Assembly (NCBI GenBank): GCA_029961685.1
Contig: JARWKL010000015.1
Span: 25,017,220-25,081,219, forward strand
Direction: 5' to 3'
DNA from: Aristolochia californica
Taxonomy: Eukaryota > Streptophyta > Magnoliopsida > Piperales > Aristolochiaceae
Length of the DNA stretch: 64,000 nt
Shown: positions 60,201-64,000 of the stretch, piece by piece
How positions within the stretch are numbered: the stretch's first letter is position 1
Layout: each line of letters starts with the position of its first letter
The notes under the pieces: generated by a model
What the model saw: the letters and a program-made list of their open reading frames with translations, nothing else
The model's database searches: none
What the model was told of the DNA's origin: nothing
Position numbers and translations under genes: made by a program

Positions 60201-63200
60201 AACCTTTAAAATGTTTCCTAACAGTTCCCTGTGGAAGAGCTGTAACTGAGAAAGACCCATCCCCTATCATATCATCAAAAGCGCTTTTTTTCTCACTTGC
60301 TAGAAGTAAAGAGGAAAAATTCCCTGCCAAAATATCAAGCTCAAAACCATGTTCACTTCCACGTTTATGCCGTTTTTCTTCCTTGCGCCGAAGTTTCTCA
60401 ATTTGACGCTCAGATTCTGTTTGAACAGTGACCTGTAAAAAAATGAAGATAAATACCAAGCATTTGTGTAAAAATATAGGAAAAAAGCTTCAGTATATTC
60501 ACTAAATTACCAGATACCTGTGTGCCATAGCTTGGCATCCATGACTGAGTGCTAGAAACTGTTTTCTCAGATTTTAGGACAAACAACCCATGGCGGATGG
60601 CATCAACAATTTCTTTCAGATGCTGTAGAGAAATCCTAGTAAGACTTCCACTACAAAGTTGACAAATAGACTTACTGGGTCTTTTTTTTTTAAGAAATGG
60701 TGACAATTTTTTTTTAAAATAAAAAAGAGGTACAAGAATAGTCATGTGCAAGGGGGAAAGGCAGCTAAAACAACCACAAGAACAAAAGGAAAATACAAAA
60801 TTTATTAAGTCACGTGAGGACTAAAGGGGTGGCCATTAACAACAAGAAACCTTGGCCCCCTTCTCTAACTAATGTAGCTATGTGAGGAGTGTGCAGAGAA
60901 GTGATAAAAACGTCCTAGGCTGAATCTTGGATTTCTCCAAAGAAGTGTTATAAGTGCCAAGGTGGATCATTCCTTGAGAGCATCAATCAATAACAACTCC
61001 ACTACAAGGGGAGAGGCTGGCTGAGACAGGCACAATCCATGGAGGTGAGTTCAAACCTCAATCTCAGTAAATCAATAAGACCCATAGGCCTCAAGTAGTT
61101 AAGAATAGTATAGCCAAGGTAATCCTTGAATGTGGTCCCACAACCAATCCACCTAGATTGGCTGCACATGAAAAAAACTAAGGAATAGTTTTCTCCATGA
61201 CTGTCCAAACAAGGCAGAATTTGAAGGAAAGTCTCTCTCCTCTCTTTCCAGATGCATCAAAGAATAGCTACCATAGATATGCACAAAAATAACGTCAATA
61301 AGTTGCTTGATTAAATCTCCAAATTTTATGTGGAAAATACGTTAAATGCCAAATTTGTAGATGATGAAGCCCCATACTAGGAGGAGGAGCAACAAAATAG
61401 GAGATAGTTGATTTTTTCCGTGTGCAATAACATATCATCTGTAAGGTATGATAGCTGCCTTCCACATTCAACTAATTTATTAAGGTTAAAATTTTCCCCT
61501 TCAGAGCACATTAAATGAATAAGAAAATCTCTAGAGGGCTTTGTTCTTCTAGGCAAGAGCAGACAACTGGTCCCAAGACCAACTATTCATAAGAAGCGAG
61601 TCATAAAAGGAAGCAAAAGTGGATGCGGAGATCTGTTGCTAATGAGTAAGATGCCTCTAAAGGTTTAGGTTCCACAAACTCTGTTGCAATCAAAAGTTCT
61701 GGATGCTACCATCAAAACATCCAGATTGATTGCCATACAGAAACCATGTGATTACAAGAGAGGAGAATGTCCAGTTCAAGCATGACATTAAAGACCCAAT
61801 TCTGTTACCATTTACAGTGGAAGAGAACTCAAGATCAAAGAGAGGCTTTTCTTCCTTCGGGAGTTTGTTCTACCTTTTCATCTTAATGAAATGTCTTTCT
61901 CATTGAGTTTAAAAAATAAACAAAATAAGATAAAATAACGATTAAGAATATACATAAAGTGGCAAACTTCCTGCATAGGCACTAATTTATGAAGGATTTA
62001 CTTATCCGAATTGATGCTTGTTTGAGTTAATCACTAGAAAAAATAACTTACTATAACTTATAAGTAATGAATCCTTTCTCTCTCAACTTTCCATGATCTC
62101 TACCATTCACCTCTTGTCTTTTACATTTGTTATCCCTGTTTTTGGAATTCCAATATGGTCTTAAGTTAGAAGGTCATCCAACCAAAAATATTGCCACAGG
62201 CACTCATGACAGGATGTGTTCTGAGCAATCTCACATAGCTTTAGATTTAAAAATATTTTGTGATGACTAGTTGGAAAGTGATCTCTTAACTTCAAATAGT
62301 TATTTTTAAGTGGATGAGACCCAATTAAACAACAATAAGAACAACAACAACCACAATAATGAAATTTATGACAATAGATGGGGGTAGTAGAAGAAACTGT
62401 CACCCGTCTACTTGGACACAGATGATGCTTTTATTGTTTCTTCAAAAAACTTACAATAAAAAGGTCCTTTGGGTATATCAGACTCCACCTCTGCAAAACT
62501 TGTCGGTCTGCTTCATAGCCTTACAATCTTCCGGGACCGATTCCCGGGTCCCCTTATCATTGAAGGGGACTCCAGGGTTGTTATTGATTGGTGCGCCAAA
62601 TTCAAGAATCCCCCCCCATGGCGGCACTGGGATGTCTTCCTAGATATTTGCAGCATCTCCTCCTCCCTCAATTGTACTTGGGTGCATGCACCCAGATCCG
62701 CTAATCACCTTGCAGACTTCCATGCTAAATGGAGATCTTCCCTCCAAACCCTTATTGTGGAGTGTGGCCCCACCATATACGTTGTATTTTTCCTCTCTTT
62801 TCCTTTTCTAAAATTCACACATTCTATTAAAAAAAGGACCTCTACACCCATTCACAAGAAATACTGAAGTTTACGGTTCCTTGGGCACTTTTACATCATC
62901 ATGCTGGTGCGAAAGAGCAAAAAGAAGTCTAGAGGTGAGAACATGTTGGTGCACTACATTCTGTGCTCAGACCAAAGTAATCTAAACAATATTCTCCGGG
63001 TCCCTTCAGCCACTGATGTCAGGCAGATGCTCTGGAGCATTTTTTTTTCCTCGAGAAACCTTGATATGTATTGCTCCATCCTCCTGATGCATCTTTAACT
63101 TAGTATGATGGGTTTGTTAATAACGAACACCCACCCTGCTGGTGTTATGTGCCTTGTGATGAATGCAACAGGGGCATCTCCACATTTTCTTTTTGGAAGC

Positions 63201-64000
63201 ATCATTCAAGGGCAGAGGACCAAAGGAGAGAGGTCAAGTCAACACTTCCAACTCTGTGACCTTTTCATTTGTTAGCCAATTGCTTGCCAAGCTGGAGGAG
63301 ACATCATAGAAATTACTTTCAAAGGGCAGCTTTGAGTACCTTTTTTTTATTGCTTAAAGGTTAGTTTCGTGTATATTTTGCAAGATTGCATGTGTAAAAA
63401 GGAAGAAATTGAGGAAAAAATAATGGAGACAAGAGAGAATAGAGAGATGAGGGGAGAGAGTGCAGATGACGCACTCACTCCTTGGAGGCTCAAAAAGTCA
63501 ACCTCCTCTTCCTTTTATTTTACTTAAGTCATTACAAGAGTAAAATTACAACAATGCCTTATAGCTTCTAAATATATAACTTCATGTATACACATCGGAA
63601 TTTAACCAAAACTGAACCATAGATTCCCAACATGATATATAGACTACTGCTAACACCAGAAGTAAATACTAGTAACTGAAAATAACCAAAATGCCCCTCA
63701 ATATATATGTTTGTCTGCTTTATTGCAGGCTTAGGAAAAAAATAAAAAAAGGATTCACAATCCATACCGACAAAAGGTCCTGTACTGTTTCAAAAGCAGT
63801 ATCCCCAACAAGATCCAGTAATTCAGCAGCAATCTAGACAAGGAGAAGTCTCTGTTGGTTTAAATTTTTTTCATATATTCTATGTAGCTTTCAAATATGC
63901 TATAGAAAACTAAAAGGAAAAACACCAACATATAGTACCTCGTCGCCAGCTTTATCTGATATAAGAACCTGACAGAGGGCCAGTGCCAGTTCATCCCCTG
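17680..64000 (-). CDS. ASCC3/Slh1-type double-cassette RNA helicase (DExH14 homologue), 5' end outside window
   Basis: Forty-six coding exons on the minus strand join without frame error into 1,850 residues ending at TAA (17680-17682). About 300 N-terminal residues lie beyond 64000. It is a Ski2-like protein with two helicase cassettes, each with RecA domains, winged helix and Sec63 region: cassette 1 has GAGKT, DEVH, SAT and GRAGRPQFD; cassette 2 has GSGKT, DEIH, STA and GRAGRPQYD. Sequence features such as [10 protein letters not shown] and MNSMNKP separate it from BRR2 and point to ASCC3 (human), Slh1 (yeast) and Arabidopsis DExH14 (At5g61140). Relatives split collided ribosomes for quality control and unwind DNA during alkylation repair; the plant role is less clear. 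Exons make up only 12% of the 46-kb span. The conserved reading frame and motifs suggest the gene is functional. Confidence 0.96.
18150..18281 (-). CDS. helicase exon 45 of window
   Basis: 44 codons ([20 protein letters not shown] ... [16 protein letters not shown]). The KDEAWWL block is conserved in the family. Confidence 0.93.
18357..18503 (-). CDS. helicase exon 44 of window
   Basis: 49 codons ([20 protein letters not shown] ... [10 protein letters not shown]). FN3-like part. Confidence 0.91.
19446..19616 (-). CDS. helicase exon 43 of window
   Basis: 57 codons ([20 protein letters not shown] ... [14 protein letters not shown]). Helix-hairpin-helix part of Sec63 region 2. Confidence 0.93.
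20645..20812 (-). CDS. helicase exon 42 of window
   Basis: 56 codons ([20 protein letters not shown] ... [13 protein letters not shown]). Sec63 region 2. Confidence 0.94.
20955..21050 (-). CDS. helicase exon 41 of window
   Basis: 32 codons ([20 protein letters not shown] then [12 protein letters not shown]). Acceptor gttcttag. Confidence 0.92.
21051..24195 (-). other. helicase intron (3.1 kb) carrying a LINE
   Basis: GT-AG intron between window exons 40 and 41. The right-central half is a + strand LINE fragment (about 22480-23884). The left part (21051-22470) is AT-rich with nothing recognised. Confidence 0.85.
22480..23884 (+). mobile_element. 5'-truncated L1-type LINE in helicase intron
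   Basis: On the + strand, broken frames give the zf-RVT region ([11 protein letters not shown] text near 22770, [20 protein letters not shown] near 22870, [22 protein letters not shown] text near 22970) and an RNase H region (KLNFDS near 23420, [16 protein letters not shown] text near 23620). It ends with a poly-A run at 23874-23884. It lies antisense to the helicase. The bases after the poly-A (aagtcatagtattg) loosely resemble aagtcacaggttgt near 22469, a possible decayed target duplication. Confidence 0.8.
24196..24258 (-). CDS. helicase exon 40 of window
   Basis: 21 codons ([21 protein letters not shown]), start of Sec63 region 2. A 3.1-kb intron with a LINE follows. Confidence 0.92.
24359..24524 (-). 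CDS. helicase exon 39 of window
   Basis: 166 nt ([20 protein letters not shown] ... [20 protein letters not shown]). Donor GTAAGT. Confidence 0.94.
24608..24675 (-). CDS. helicase exon 38 of window
   Basis: 68 nt ([22 protein letters not shown] plus AG). Phase 2; AG|G gives Arg. Acceptor acaacag, donor GTAATG. Confidence 0.9.
24676..26459 (-). other. helicase introns between exons 36-38 of window
   Basis: Introns of 715 and 925 nt flank the exon at 25391-25534. Only a short GA microsatellite near 25680 is visible; no element was recognised. Confidence 0.45.
25391..25534 (-). CDS. helicase exon 37 of window
   Basis: 48 codons ([20 protein letters not shown] ... [14 protein letters not shown]). 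Winged helix of cassette 2. Confidence 0.93.
26460..26615 (-). CDS. helicase exon 36 of window, motif VI of cassette 2
   Basis: 52 codons with [20 protein letters not shown] and EPKKSFYKK. Confidence 0.94.
26758..26823 (-). CDS. helicase exon 35 of window, motif V of cassette 2
   Basis: 22 codons containing [19 protein letters not shown]. Same length and exon boundaries as the cassette-1 motif V exon at 50947-51012. Confidence 0.94.
27128..27319 (-). CDS. helicase exon 34 of window
   Basis: 64 codons including [24 protein letters not shown] stretch of cassette 2. Confidence 0.95.
27415..27564 (-). CDS. helicase exon 33 of window
   Basis: 50 codons ([20 protein letters not shown] ... [20 protein letters not shown]). 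Start of the second RecA domain of cassette 2. Confidence 0.95.
27565..29751 (-). other. helicase GC-AG intron (2.2 kb) carrying a LINE
   Basis: The donor at 29750-29751 is GC on the minus strand and the acceptor before 27564 is AG (gtgaacag). A + strand LINE fragment fills about 28430-29593; 27565-28430 is AT-rich with nothing recognised. Confidence 0.85.
28430..29593 (+). mobile_element. 5'-truncated LINE, distinct subfamily
   Basis: On the + strand it carries part of the zf-RVT region ([19 protein letters not shown], near 28700) and the start of RNase H ([15 protein letters not shown], near 29090). It ends in AATAAAG... and a 16-base poly-A at 29577-29592. Its wording ([15 protein letters not shown]) differs from the other LINEs here, so it is probably another subfamily. 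It is antisense to the helicase. Confidence 0.8.
29752..29842 (-). CDS. helicase exon 32 of window, followed by a GC donor
   Basis: 91 nt ([20 protein letters not shown] then [10 protein letters not shown]). The exon end reads CATACAG|GCAAGG, so the next intron uses a GC donor. This is the only non-GT donor among the 45 introns placed. Confidence 0.92.
29954..30042 (-). CDS. helicase exon 31 of window, motif III of cassette 2
   Basis: 89 nt ([20 protein letters not shown] then GLSTALANA plus CG). Phase 2; the split codon CG|T gives Arg. STA in place of SAT is normal for the second cassette of this family. Confidence 0.93.
31165..31446 (+). mobile_element. degenerate copia LTR remnant with PBS-like sequence
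   Basis: It resembles the LTRs at 41698 and 52198 (ggagataaaaggagtt then gtgtaggggtatttctgt). It ends ttatAca at 31446, followed by tgctactagagc (31447-31458), 9 of 12 matching the initiator-Met primer site tggtatcagagc. The left boundary is approximate. Confidence 0.55.
32120..32568 (+). mobile_element. solo LTR (Ty1-copia-like) with 5-bp target duplication TGGCT
   Basis: Starts TGTTAAGTTGTGG and ends CCTAACA, flanked by perfect tggct repeats (32115-32119, 32569-32573) inside the RT region of the LINE. Removing the LTR and one tggct restores continuous LINE sequence. Same family as the LTR at 8957-9457, in opposite orientation. Confidence 0.92.
33295..34870. mobile_element. 1.6-kb insertion in the LINE with two internal tandem-repeat blocks, type uncertain
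   Basis: LINE homology stops near 33290 and resumes near 34870. The insert contains a ~174-bp unit repeated near 33751-33800 and 33925-33974 (cccgaggagagctcgagaga...gaggtgagttcgacag). A ~175-bp unit repeats near 34500 and 34673 (gaggggctaga.gcaaggattgag ... gaggcacgaatcacggtaaaatc.agagttga). Ends tgacatgag...tttacatca are weakly LTR-like, but I found no matching target duplication. Long open frames at 33485-34041 are GC-rich repeat artefacts. Possibly a solo gypsy LTR. Confidence 0.5.
36214..36250. repeat. TA microsatellite at LINE 3' end
   Basis: Run of TA dinucleotides directly after the LINE tail, probably grown from its A-rich end. Confidence 0.85.
36310..36372 (-). CDS. helicase exon 30 of window, DEIH box of cassette 2
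   Basis: 21 codons ([21 protein letters not shown]). Motif II is DEIH. A 6.3-kb intron follows. Confidence 0.94.
36504..36629 (-). CDS. helicase exon 29 of window
   Basis: 42 codons ([11 protein letters not shown] ... [17 protein letters not shown]). Motifs Ib and Ic. Confidence 0.94.
36889..36978 (-). CDS. helicase exon 28 of window, motif Ia of cassette 2
   Basis: 30 codons ([30 protein letters not shown]). Confidence 0.94.
36979..37637 (-). other. helicase intron (659 nt) with a GA-rich tract and a retroposed snippet
   Basis: Holds a purine-rich stretch (about 37195-37285) and the 68-bp insertion at 37325-37392 described separately. The rest is unremarkable. Confidence 0.7.
37325..37392 (-). 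mobile_element. short retroposed sequence with poly-A and ~19-bp target duplications
   Basis: Flanked by actacatccaaYgtgctgt at 37306-37324 and 37393-37411 (18 of 19 identical). On the minus strand the insert reads ggtattctgttt ... ggttgcgacttcgaatcgcg ... cccctct followed by an A tail. The gactTCGAATCgc part looks like a tRNA T-arm/B-box, so it may be the 3' end of a SINE or a tRNA-derived retroposon. The cloverleaf is incomplete, so it is not a tRNA gene. Confidence 0.7.
37638..37760 (-). CDS. helicase exon 27 of window, Walker A of cassette 2
   Basis: 41 codons including [18 protein letters not shown]. The second P-loop is intact. Confidence 0.95.
37832..37948 (-). CDS. helicase exon 26 of window
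   Basis: 39 codons with [20 protein letters not shown] and FNPIQTQ, the Q-motif-like block of cassette 2. Confidence 0.93.
38107..38310 (-). CDS. helicase exon 25 of window
   Basis: 68 codons with [19 protein letters not shown] and [17 protein letters not shown]. Ends the first Sec63 region. Confidence 0.94.
38520..38600 (-). CDS. helicase exon 24 of window
   Basis: 27 codons ([20 protein letters not shown] then RWWILVE). FN3-like strand region; donor GTTGTA. Confidence 0.92.
38694..38774 (-). CDS. helicase exon 23 of window
   Basis: 27 codons ([20 protein letters not shown] then ITRTVLK). Start of the FN3-like part of Sec63 region 1. Confidence 0.92.
38862..38963 (-). CDS. helicase exon 22 of window
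   Basis: 34 codons ([34 protein letters not shown]). Helical part of Sec63 region 1. Confidence 0.93.
39074..39168 (+). mobile_element. LINE 3'-end fragment (~95 bp) in a small helicase intron
   Basis: tacaatctctcattgtttgg and ttgtaatctt...tttgagcc then a nine-A run match the end of the LINE at 55985-56071. It is an extreme 5' truncation inserted between exons 21 and 22 of the window, within 60 bp of exon 21. Confidence 0.75.
39226..39450 (-). CDS. helicase exon 21 of window
   Basis: 75 codons ([20 protein letters not shown] ... [17 protein letters not shown]). The donor is GTTTGT. A short LINE 3' piece lies in the next intron. Confidence 0.93.
39548..39703 (-). CDS. helicase exon 20 of window
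   Basis: 52 codons ([20 protein letters not shown] ... HGKISILIQ). Sec63 region 1. Confidence 0.93.
39790..40002 (-). CDS. helicase exon 19 of window
   Basis: 71 codons spanning [20 protein letters not shown] and [17 protein letters not shown], the start of the first Sec63 region. Confidence 0.94.
40003..41132 (-). other. helicase introns around exon 18 of window
   Basis: Introns of 660 and 320 nt flank the exon at 40663-40812. No element was recognised in either. Confidence 0.45.
40663..40812 (-). CDS. helicase exon 18 of window
   Basis: 50 codons ([18 protein letters not shown] ... [17 protein letters not shown]). Winged helix of cassette 1. Confidence 0.93.
41133..41255 (-). CDS. helicase exon 17 of window, motif VI of cassette 1
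   Basis: 41 codons beginning [20 protein letters not shown]. Motif VI contains the arginine finger. The exon ends in the winged-helix region. Confidence 0.94.
41351..41416 (-). CDS. helicase exon 16 of window
   Basis: 22 codons ([22 protein letters not shown]), immediately before motif VI. Acceptor gttacag, donor GTAAGA. Confidence 0.93.
41698..42003 (+). mobile_element. Ty1-copia LTR (5' LTR remnant)
   Basis: Begins TGTTAGAAAACC and ends tttttaca, directly followed by the primer site tggtaccagagc. It is related to the LTRs at 52198 and 31165. No partner 3' LTR was found, so the element is truncated. Confidence 0.82.
42004..42015 (+). other. primer-binding site, initiator-Met tRNA type
   Basis: tggtaccagagc directly after the LTR end; it differs by one base from the usual plant copia tggtatcagagc. 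Confidence 0.8.
42378..42756 (+). pseudogene. GUN1-like PPR gene fragment (captured or retroposed)
   Basis: About 375 bp encode pentatricopeptide repeats: [40 protein letters not shown] and [20 protein letters not shown], then AGIKKDVV. Spacing and wording match the PPR tract of plastid-retrograde-signalling GUN1 as I remember it ([26 protein letters not shown]). A small frame slip near 42408 and stops on both sides show it is a fragment. It lies between the copia primer site and the LINE tail and has no PPR or SMR sequence beyond, so it is not a functional gene. Confidence 0.78.
46444..46903 (+). mobile_element. solo LTR with 5-bp target duplication GATCA, inside the LINE endonuclease
   Basis: Begins TGATGTACCCC and ends GGGGTCTATCA (imperfect inverted ends), flanked by perfect gatca (46439-46443, 46904-46908). 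Joining the flanks restores the endonuclease's DHWPI motif. Two ~55-bp tandem copies (tcaaccgatggtattNcca...taatctatca) occupy about 46728-46830. Strand is arbitrary. Confidence 0.87.
48045..48067. repeat. G homopolymer (23 bp)
   Basis: Codes for a proline run in the minus-strand ORF1 of the LINE. Confidence 0.9.
50180..50360. repeat. GAGCTCG/TCGAGC-rich palindromic repeat
   Basis: Repeated gctcgag, gagctcg and ggctcg words (for example ggctcggctcgagctcgag near 50266). Such text occurs at ends of some plant hAT-like elements, but I see no clear terminal inverted repeat or 8-bp duplication. Confidence 0.45.
50947..51012 (-). CDS. helicase exon 15 of window, motif V
   Basis: 22 codons containing [18 protein letters not shown] (motif V). 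A 9.5-kb intron follows, the largest in the gene. Confidence 0.94.
51124..51255 (-). CDS. helicase exon 14 of window
   Basis: 44 codons with [20 protein letters not shown], the conserved HHAG stretch of Ski2-like RecA2. Donor GTATGT. Confidence 0.94.
51361..51435 (-). CDS. helicase exon 13 of window
   Basis: 25 codons ([20 protein letters not shown] then YGLVK). Variable helical segment, phase 0. Confidence 0.9.
51675..51830. repeat. 52-bp tandem repeat, three copies
   Basis: Units start at 51675, 51727 and 51779 (gcaRcatctcYaacagtgag). Copies 1 and 2 are nearly identical; copy 3 has a few changes. Confidence 0.9.
51831..51914 (+). mobile_element. short poly-A retroposon inserted at the end of the tandem repeat
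   Basis: About 60 bp (tcttaagctagtttcttctt...atcatgttacc) ends in a ~22-base A run. After the tail comes ctattctccgatgggggcag, resembling the repeat's own gtattctccagaggcag, consistent with a target duplication that has diverged. Likely a truncated mRNA or SINE-type copy. Confidence 0.55.
52198..52480 (+). mobile_element. solo LTR (copia-like) with 5-bp target duplication GTACT
   Basis: Begins TGTTAGAAAATC and ends TTTTTTTCA, flanked by perfect gtact (52193-52197, 52481-52485). Family member of the 41698 LTR. 283 bp, no internal region. Confidence 0.88.
52721..52804 (-). CDS. helicase exon 12 of window, motif IV
   Basis: 28 codons with [19 protein letters not shown], the start of the second RecA domain. 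Donor GTAAGT. Confidence 0.93.
52932..53084 (-). CDS. helicase exon 11 of window
   Basis: 51 codons ([17 protein letters not shown], then [14 protein letters not shown]). Link between the two RecA domains of cassette 1. Confidence 0.93.
53188..53253 (-). CDS. helicase exon 10 of window, motif III
   Basis: 22 codons ([22 protein letters not shown]). Contains the SAT motif coupling ATP hydrolysis to unwinding. Confidence 0.93.
53610..53908 (+). mobile_element. Ty1-copia 5' LTR with primer site
   Basis: Begins TGATGTAATTAG and ends tttcaaca, followed directly by tggtatcagagc (53909-53920), an exact initiator-Met primer site. TATA-like tttataaatag lies near 53710. A TTC microsatellite is at about 53831-53852. 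The body after it is cut off by the LINE at about 54310. Confidence 0.85.
53909..53920 (+). other. primer-binding site, initiator-Met tRNA type
   Basis: tggtatcagagc matches the usual plant copia primer site exactly, and marks the LTR end at 53908. Confidence 0.9.
54310..56071 (+). mobile_element. 5'-truncated L1-type LINE (post-RT linker, zf-RVT, RNase H)
   Basis: On the + strand: [20 protein letters not shown] (54330), [20 protein letters not shown] (54495), [20 protein letters not shown] zinc region (55170), RNase H (NFDGSWSR near 55635, [20 protein letters not shown] at 55705, [17 protein letters not shown] at 55790). The tail TTTAATAAAATTCAGCATC plus poly-A ends at 56071. It is very similar to the LINE at 42937-49735. 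Frameshifts and a stop (TTTAG near 55218) inactivate it. Antisense to the helicase. Confidence 0.88.
56695..57028 (+). mobile_element. copia-like polypurine tract and 3' LTR remnant
   Basis: gcttgaggaagagtg (56695-56709) resembles the copia polypurine tract and leads straight into a TGTTAAAATTC...GATTTTACA unit (56710-57028). The unit does not match the 53610 LTR, so the two are not ends of one element. 56090-56690 before it may be the remains of its internal region, but I recognise no domain. Confidence 0.6.
58043..58204 (-). CDS. helicase exon 9 of window, DEVH box of cassette 1
   Basis: 54 codons with TTPEKWD and [17 protein letters not shown], giving motif II as DEVH. Donor GTTTGT. A 4.8-kb TE-filled intron follows. 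Confidence 0.94.
58327..58443 (-). CDS. helicase exon 8 of window, motif Ib
   Basis: 39 codons ([14 protein letters not shown] ... [10 protein letters not shown] ... LEETQ). The ELTGD stretch is motif Ib-like. Phase 0. Confidence 0.93.
58525..58596 (-). CDS. helicase exon 7 of window, motif Ia
   Basis: 24 codons ending [10 protein letters not shown], helicase motif Ia. Acceptor gtttcag, donor GTATAG. Confidence 0.92.
58832..58891 (-). CDS. helicase exon 6 of window, Walker A of cassette 1
   Basis: 20 codons encoding [20 protein letters not shown], the first nucleotide-binding P-loop. Acceptor acttccag, donor GTAAGC. Confidence 0.93.
58892..60141 (-). other. helicase introns around exon 5 of window
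   Basis: Introns of 791 and 342 nt flank the exon at 59683-59799. No element was recognised. Confidence 0.45.
59683..59799 (-). CDS. helicase exon 5 of window (Q-motif region)
   Basis: 39 codons. Contains [17 protein letters not shown], the Q-motif-like block, and ends NENIL directly before the Walker A exon. Confidence 0.93.
60142..60432 (-). CDS. helicase exon 4 of window
   Basis: 97 codons. Contains the charged [18 protein letters not shown] linker and [16 protein letters not shown], a conserved segment just before the first RecA domain. GT-AG, phase 0. Confidence 0.93.
60518..60622 (-). CDS. helicase exon 3 of window
   Basis: 35 codons ([20 protein letters not shown] ... SYGTQ), donor GTATCT. 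It is separated from the previous exon by a 3.1-kb intron that holds retroelement fragments. Confidence 0.9.
62455..62834 (+). mobile_element. LINE RNase H fragment
   Basis: On the + strand: [38 protein letters not shown] and [20 protein letters not shown], i.e. most of a LINE RNase H domain with its acidic EGDS and the RSANHLAD end. It stops with a short A run (62826-62833). The rest of the LINE is missing; antisense to the helicase. Confidence 0.85.
63391..63632 (-). mobile_element. LTR-like unit, weakly supported
   Basis: On the minus strand it reads TGTTGGGAATC ... TTTTTACACA with a pyrimidine-rich 3' half as in the copia LTRs here. Flanking bases (ttgca, tgata) do not match, so the ends or the element type may be wrong. 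Confidence 0.4.
63768..63833 (-). CDS. helicase exon 2 of window
   Basis: 22 codons ([18 protein letters not shown]...), acceptor tgtctag, donor GTATGG, phase 0. N-terminal extension. Confidence 0.88.
63939..64000 (-). CDS. helicase exon (first in window, partial)
   Basis: Encodes [20 protein letters not shown] and ends at donor GTACTA. The exon continues beyond the window. It belongs to the N-terminal extension before cassette 1. Confidence 0.85.

Larger units (their letters stand above)
60623..63767 (-). other. helicase intron of 3.1 kb with retroelement fragments
   Basis: GT-AG intron between window exons 2 and 3. 60676-61910 may be an old minus-strand retroelement: it starts with a T run and has a weak match to the LINE 3' end (ttaacaacaagaaa), but no domain is readable. 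A LINE RNase H piece and an LTR-like unit lie further right. Confidence 0.75.

Noticed and set aside
1..64000. Gene cluster or defence-like system linking the three genes
   Set aside because: Lipoate transfer, a coiled-coil protein and an RNA helicase have no shared pathway, and plant gene order here gives no sign of co-regulation.

Overview
This is nuclear DNA from a flowering plant, most likely a eudicot with a TE-rich genome and long introns. The clues are plant-type protein families, many short GT-AG exons, L1-type LINEs of the plant EN-RT-RNase H kind, Ty1-copia LTRs with an initiator-Met tRNA primer site, and AT-rich introns. I cannot name the species; a basal eudicot or a woody dicot with long introns would fit.

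Three host genes are visible. (1) On the + strand at 4875-5576 is an intact, single-exon lipoyl(octanoyl) transferase, LIP2 type. (2) On the - strand at 9916-13058 is a four-exon gene for a 937-residue long coiled-coil protein, with a probable 5'UTR exon near 15730 behind a 2.7-kb leader intron. (3) On the - strand, from beyond the right edge (64000) to the stop at 17680, is one very large gene for the double-cassette Ski2-like helicase ASCC3/Slh1 (Arabidopsis DExH14). I placed 46 coding exons (5,555 nt, 1,850 residues, with no frameshift or internal stop). About 300 N-terminal residues lie outside the window.

Almost everything else is mobile DNA, much of it inside the helicase introns. There are at least ten LINE pieces, including a nearly full-length copy in a 9.5-kb intron. 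There are five solo LTRs with perfect 5-bp target-site duplications, several other copia LTR/PBS/PPT remnants, a captured fragment of a GUN1-like PPR gene, and a tiny retroposed piece with ~19-bp target duplications. Introns of 9.5, 6.3, 4.8, 3.1, 3.1 and 2.2 kb hold nearly all of the TEs.

Layout: 1-4874 LIP2 upstream DNA with two LINE 3' pieces; 4875-5830 LIP2 and a duplicated tail; 6670-9462 decayed LINE and solo LTR; 9463-15860 coiled-coil gene; 15861-17679 intergenic and helicase 3' flank; 17680-64000 helicase gene. The three genes are not a functional unit. They are lipoate attachment, a cytoskeletal/Golgi-type coiled-coil protein and an RNA helicase. I saw no prokaryotic, CRISPR or toxin-type system.
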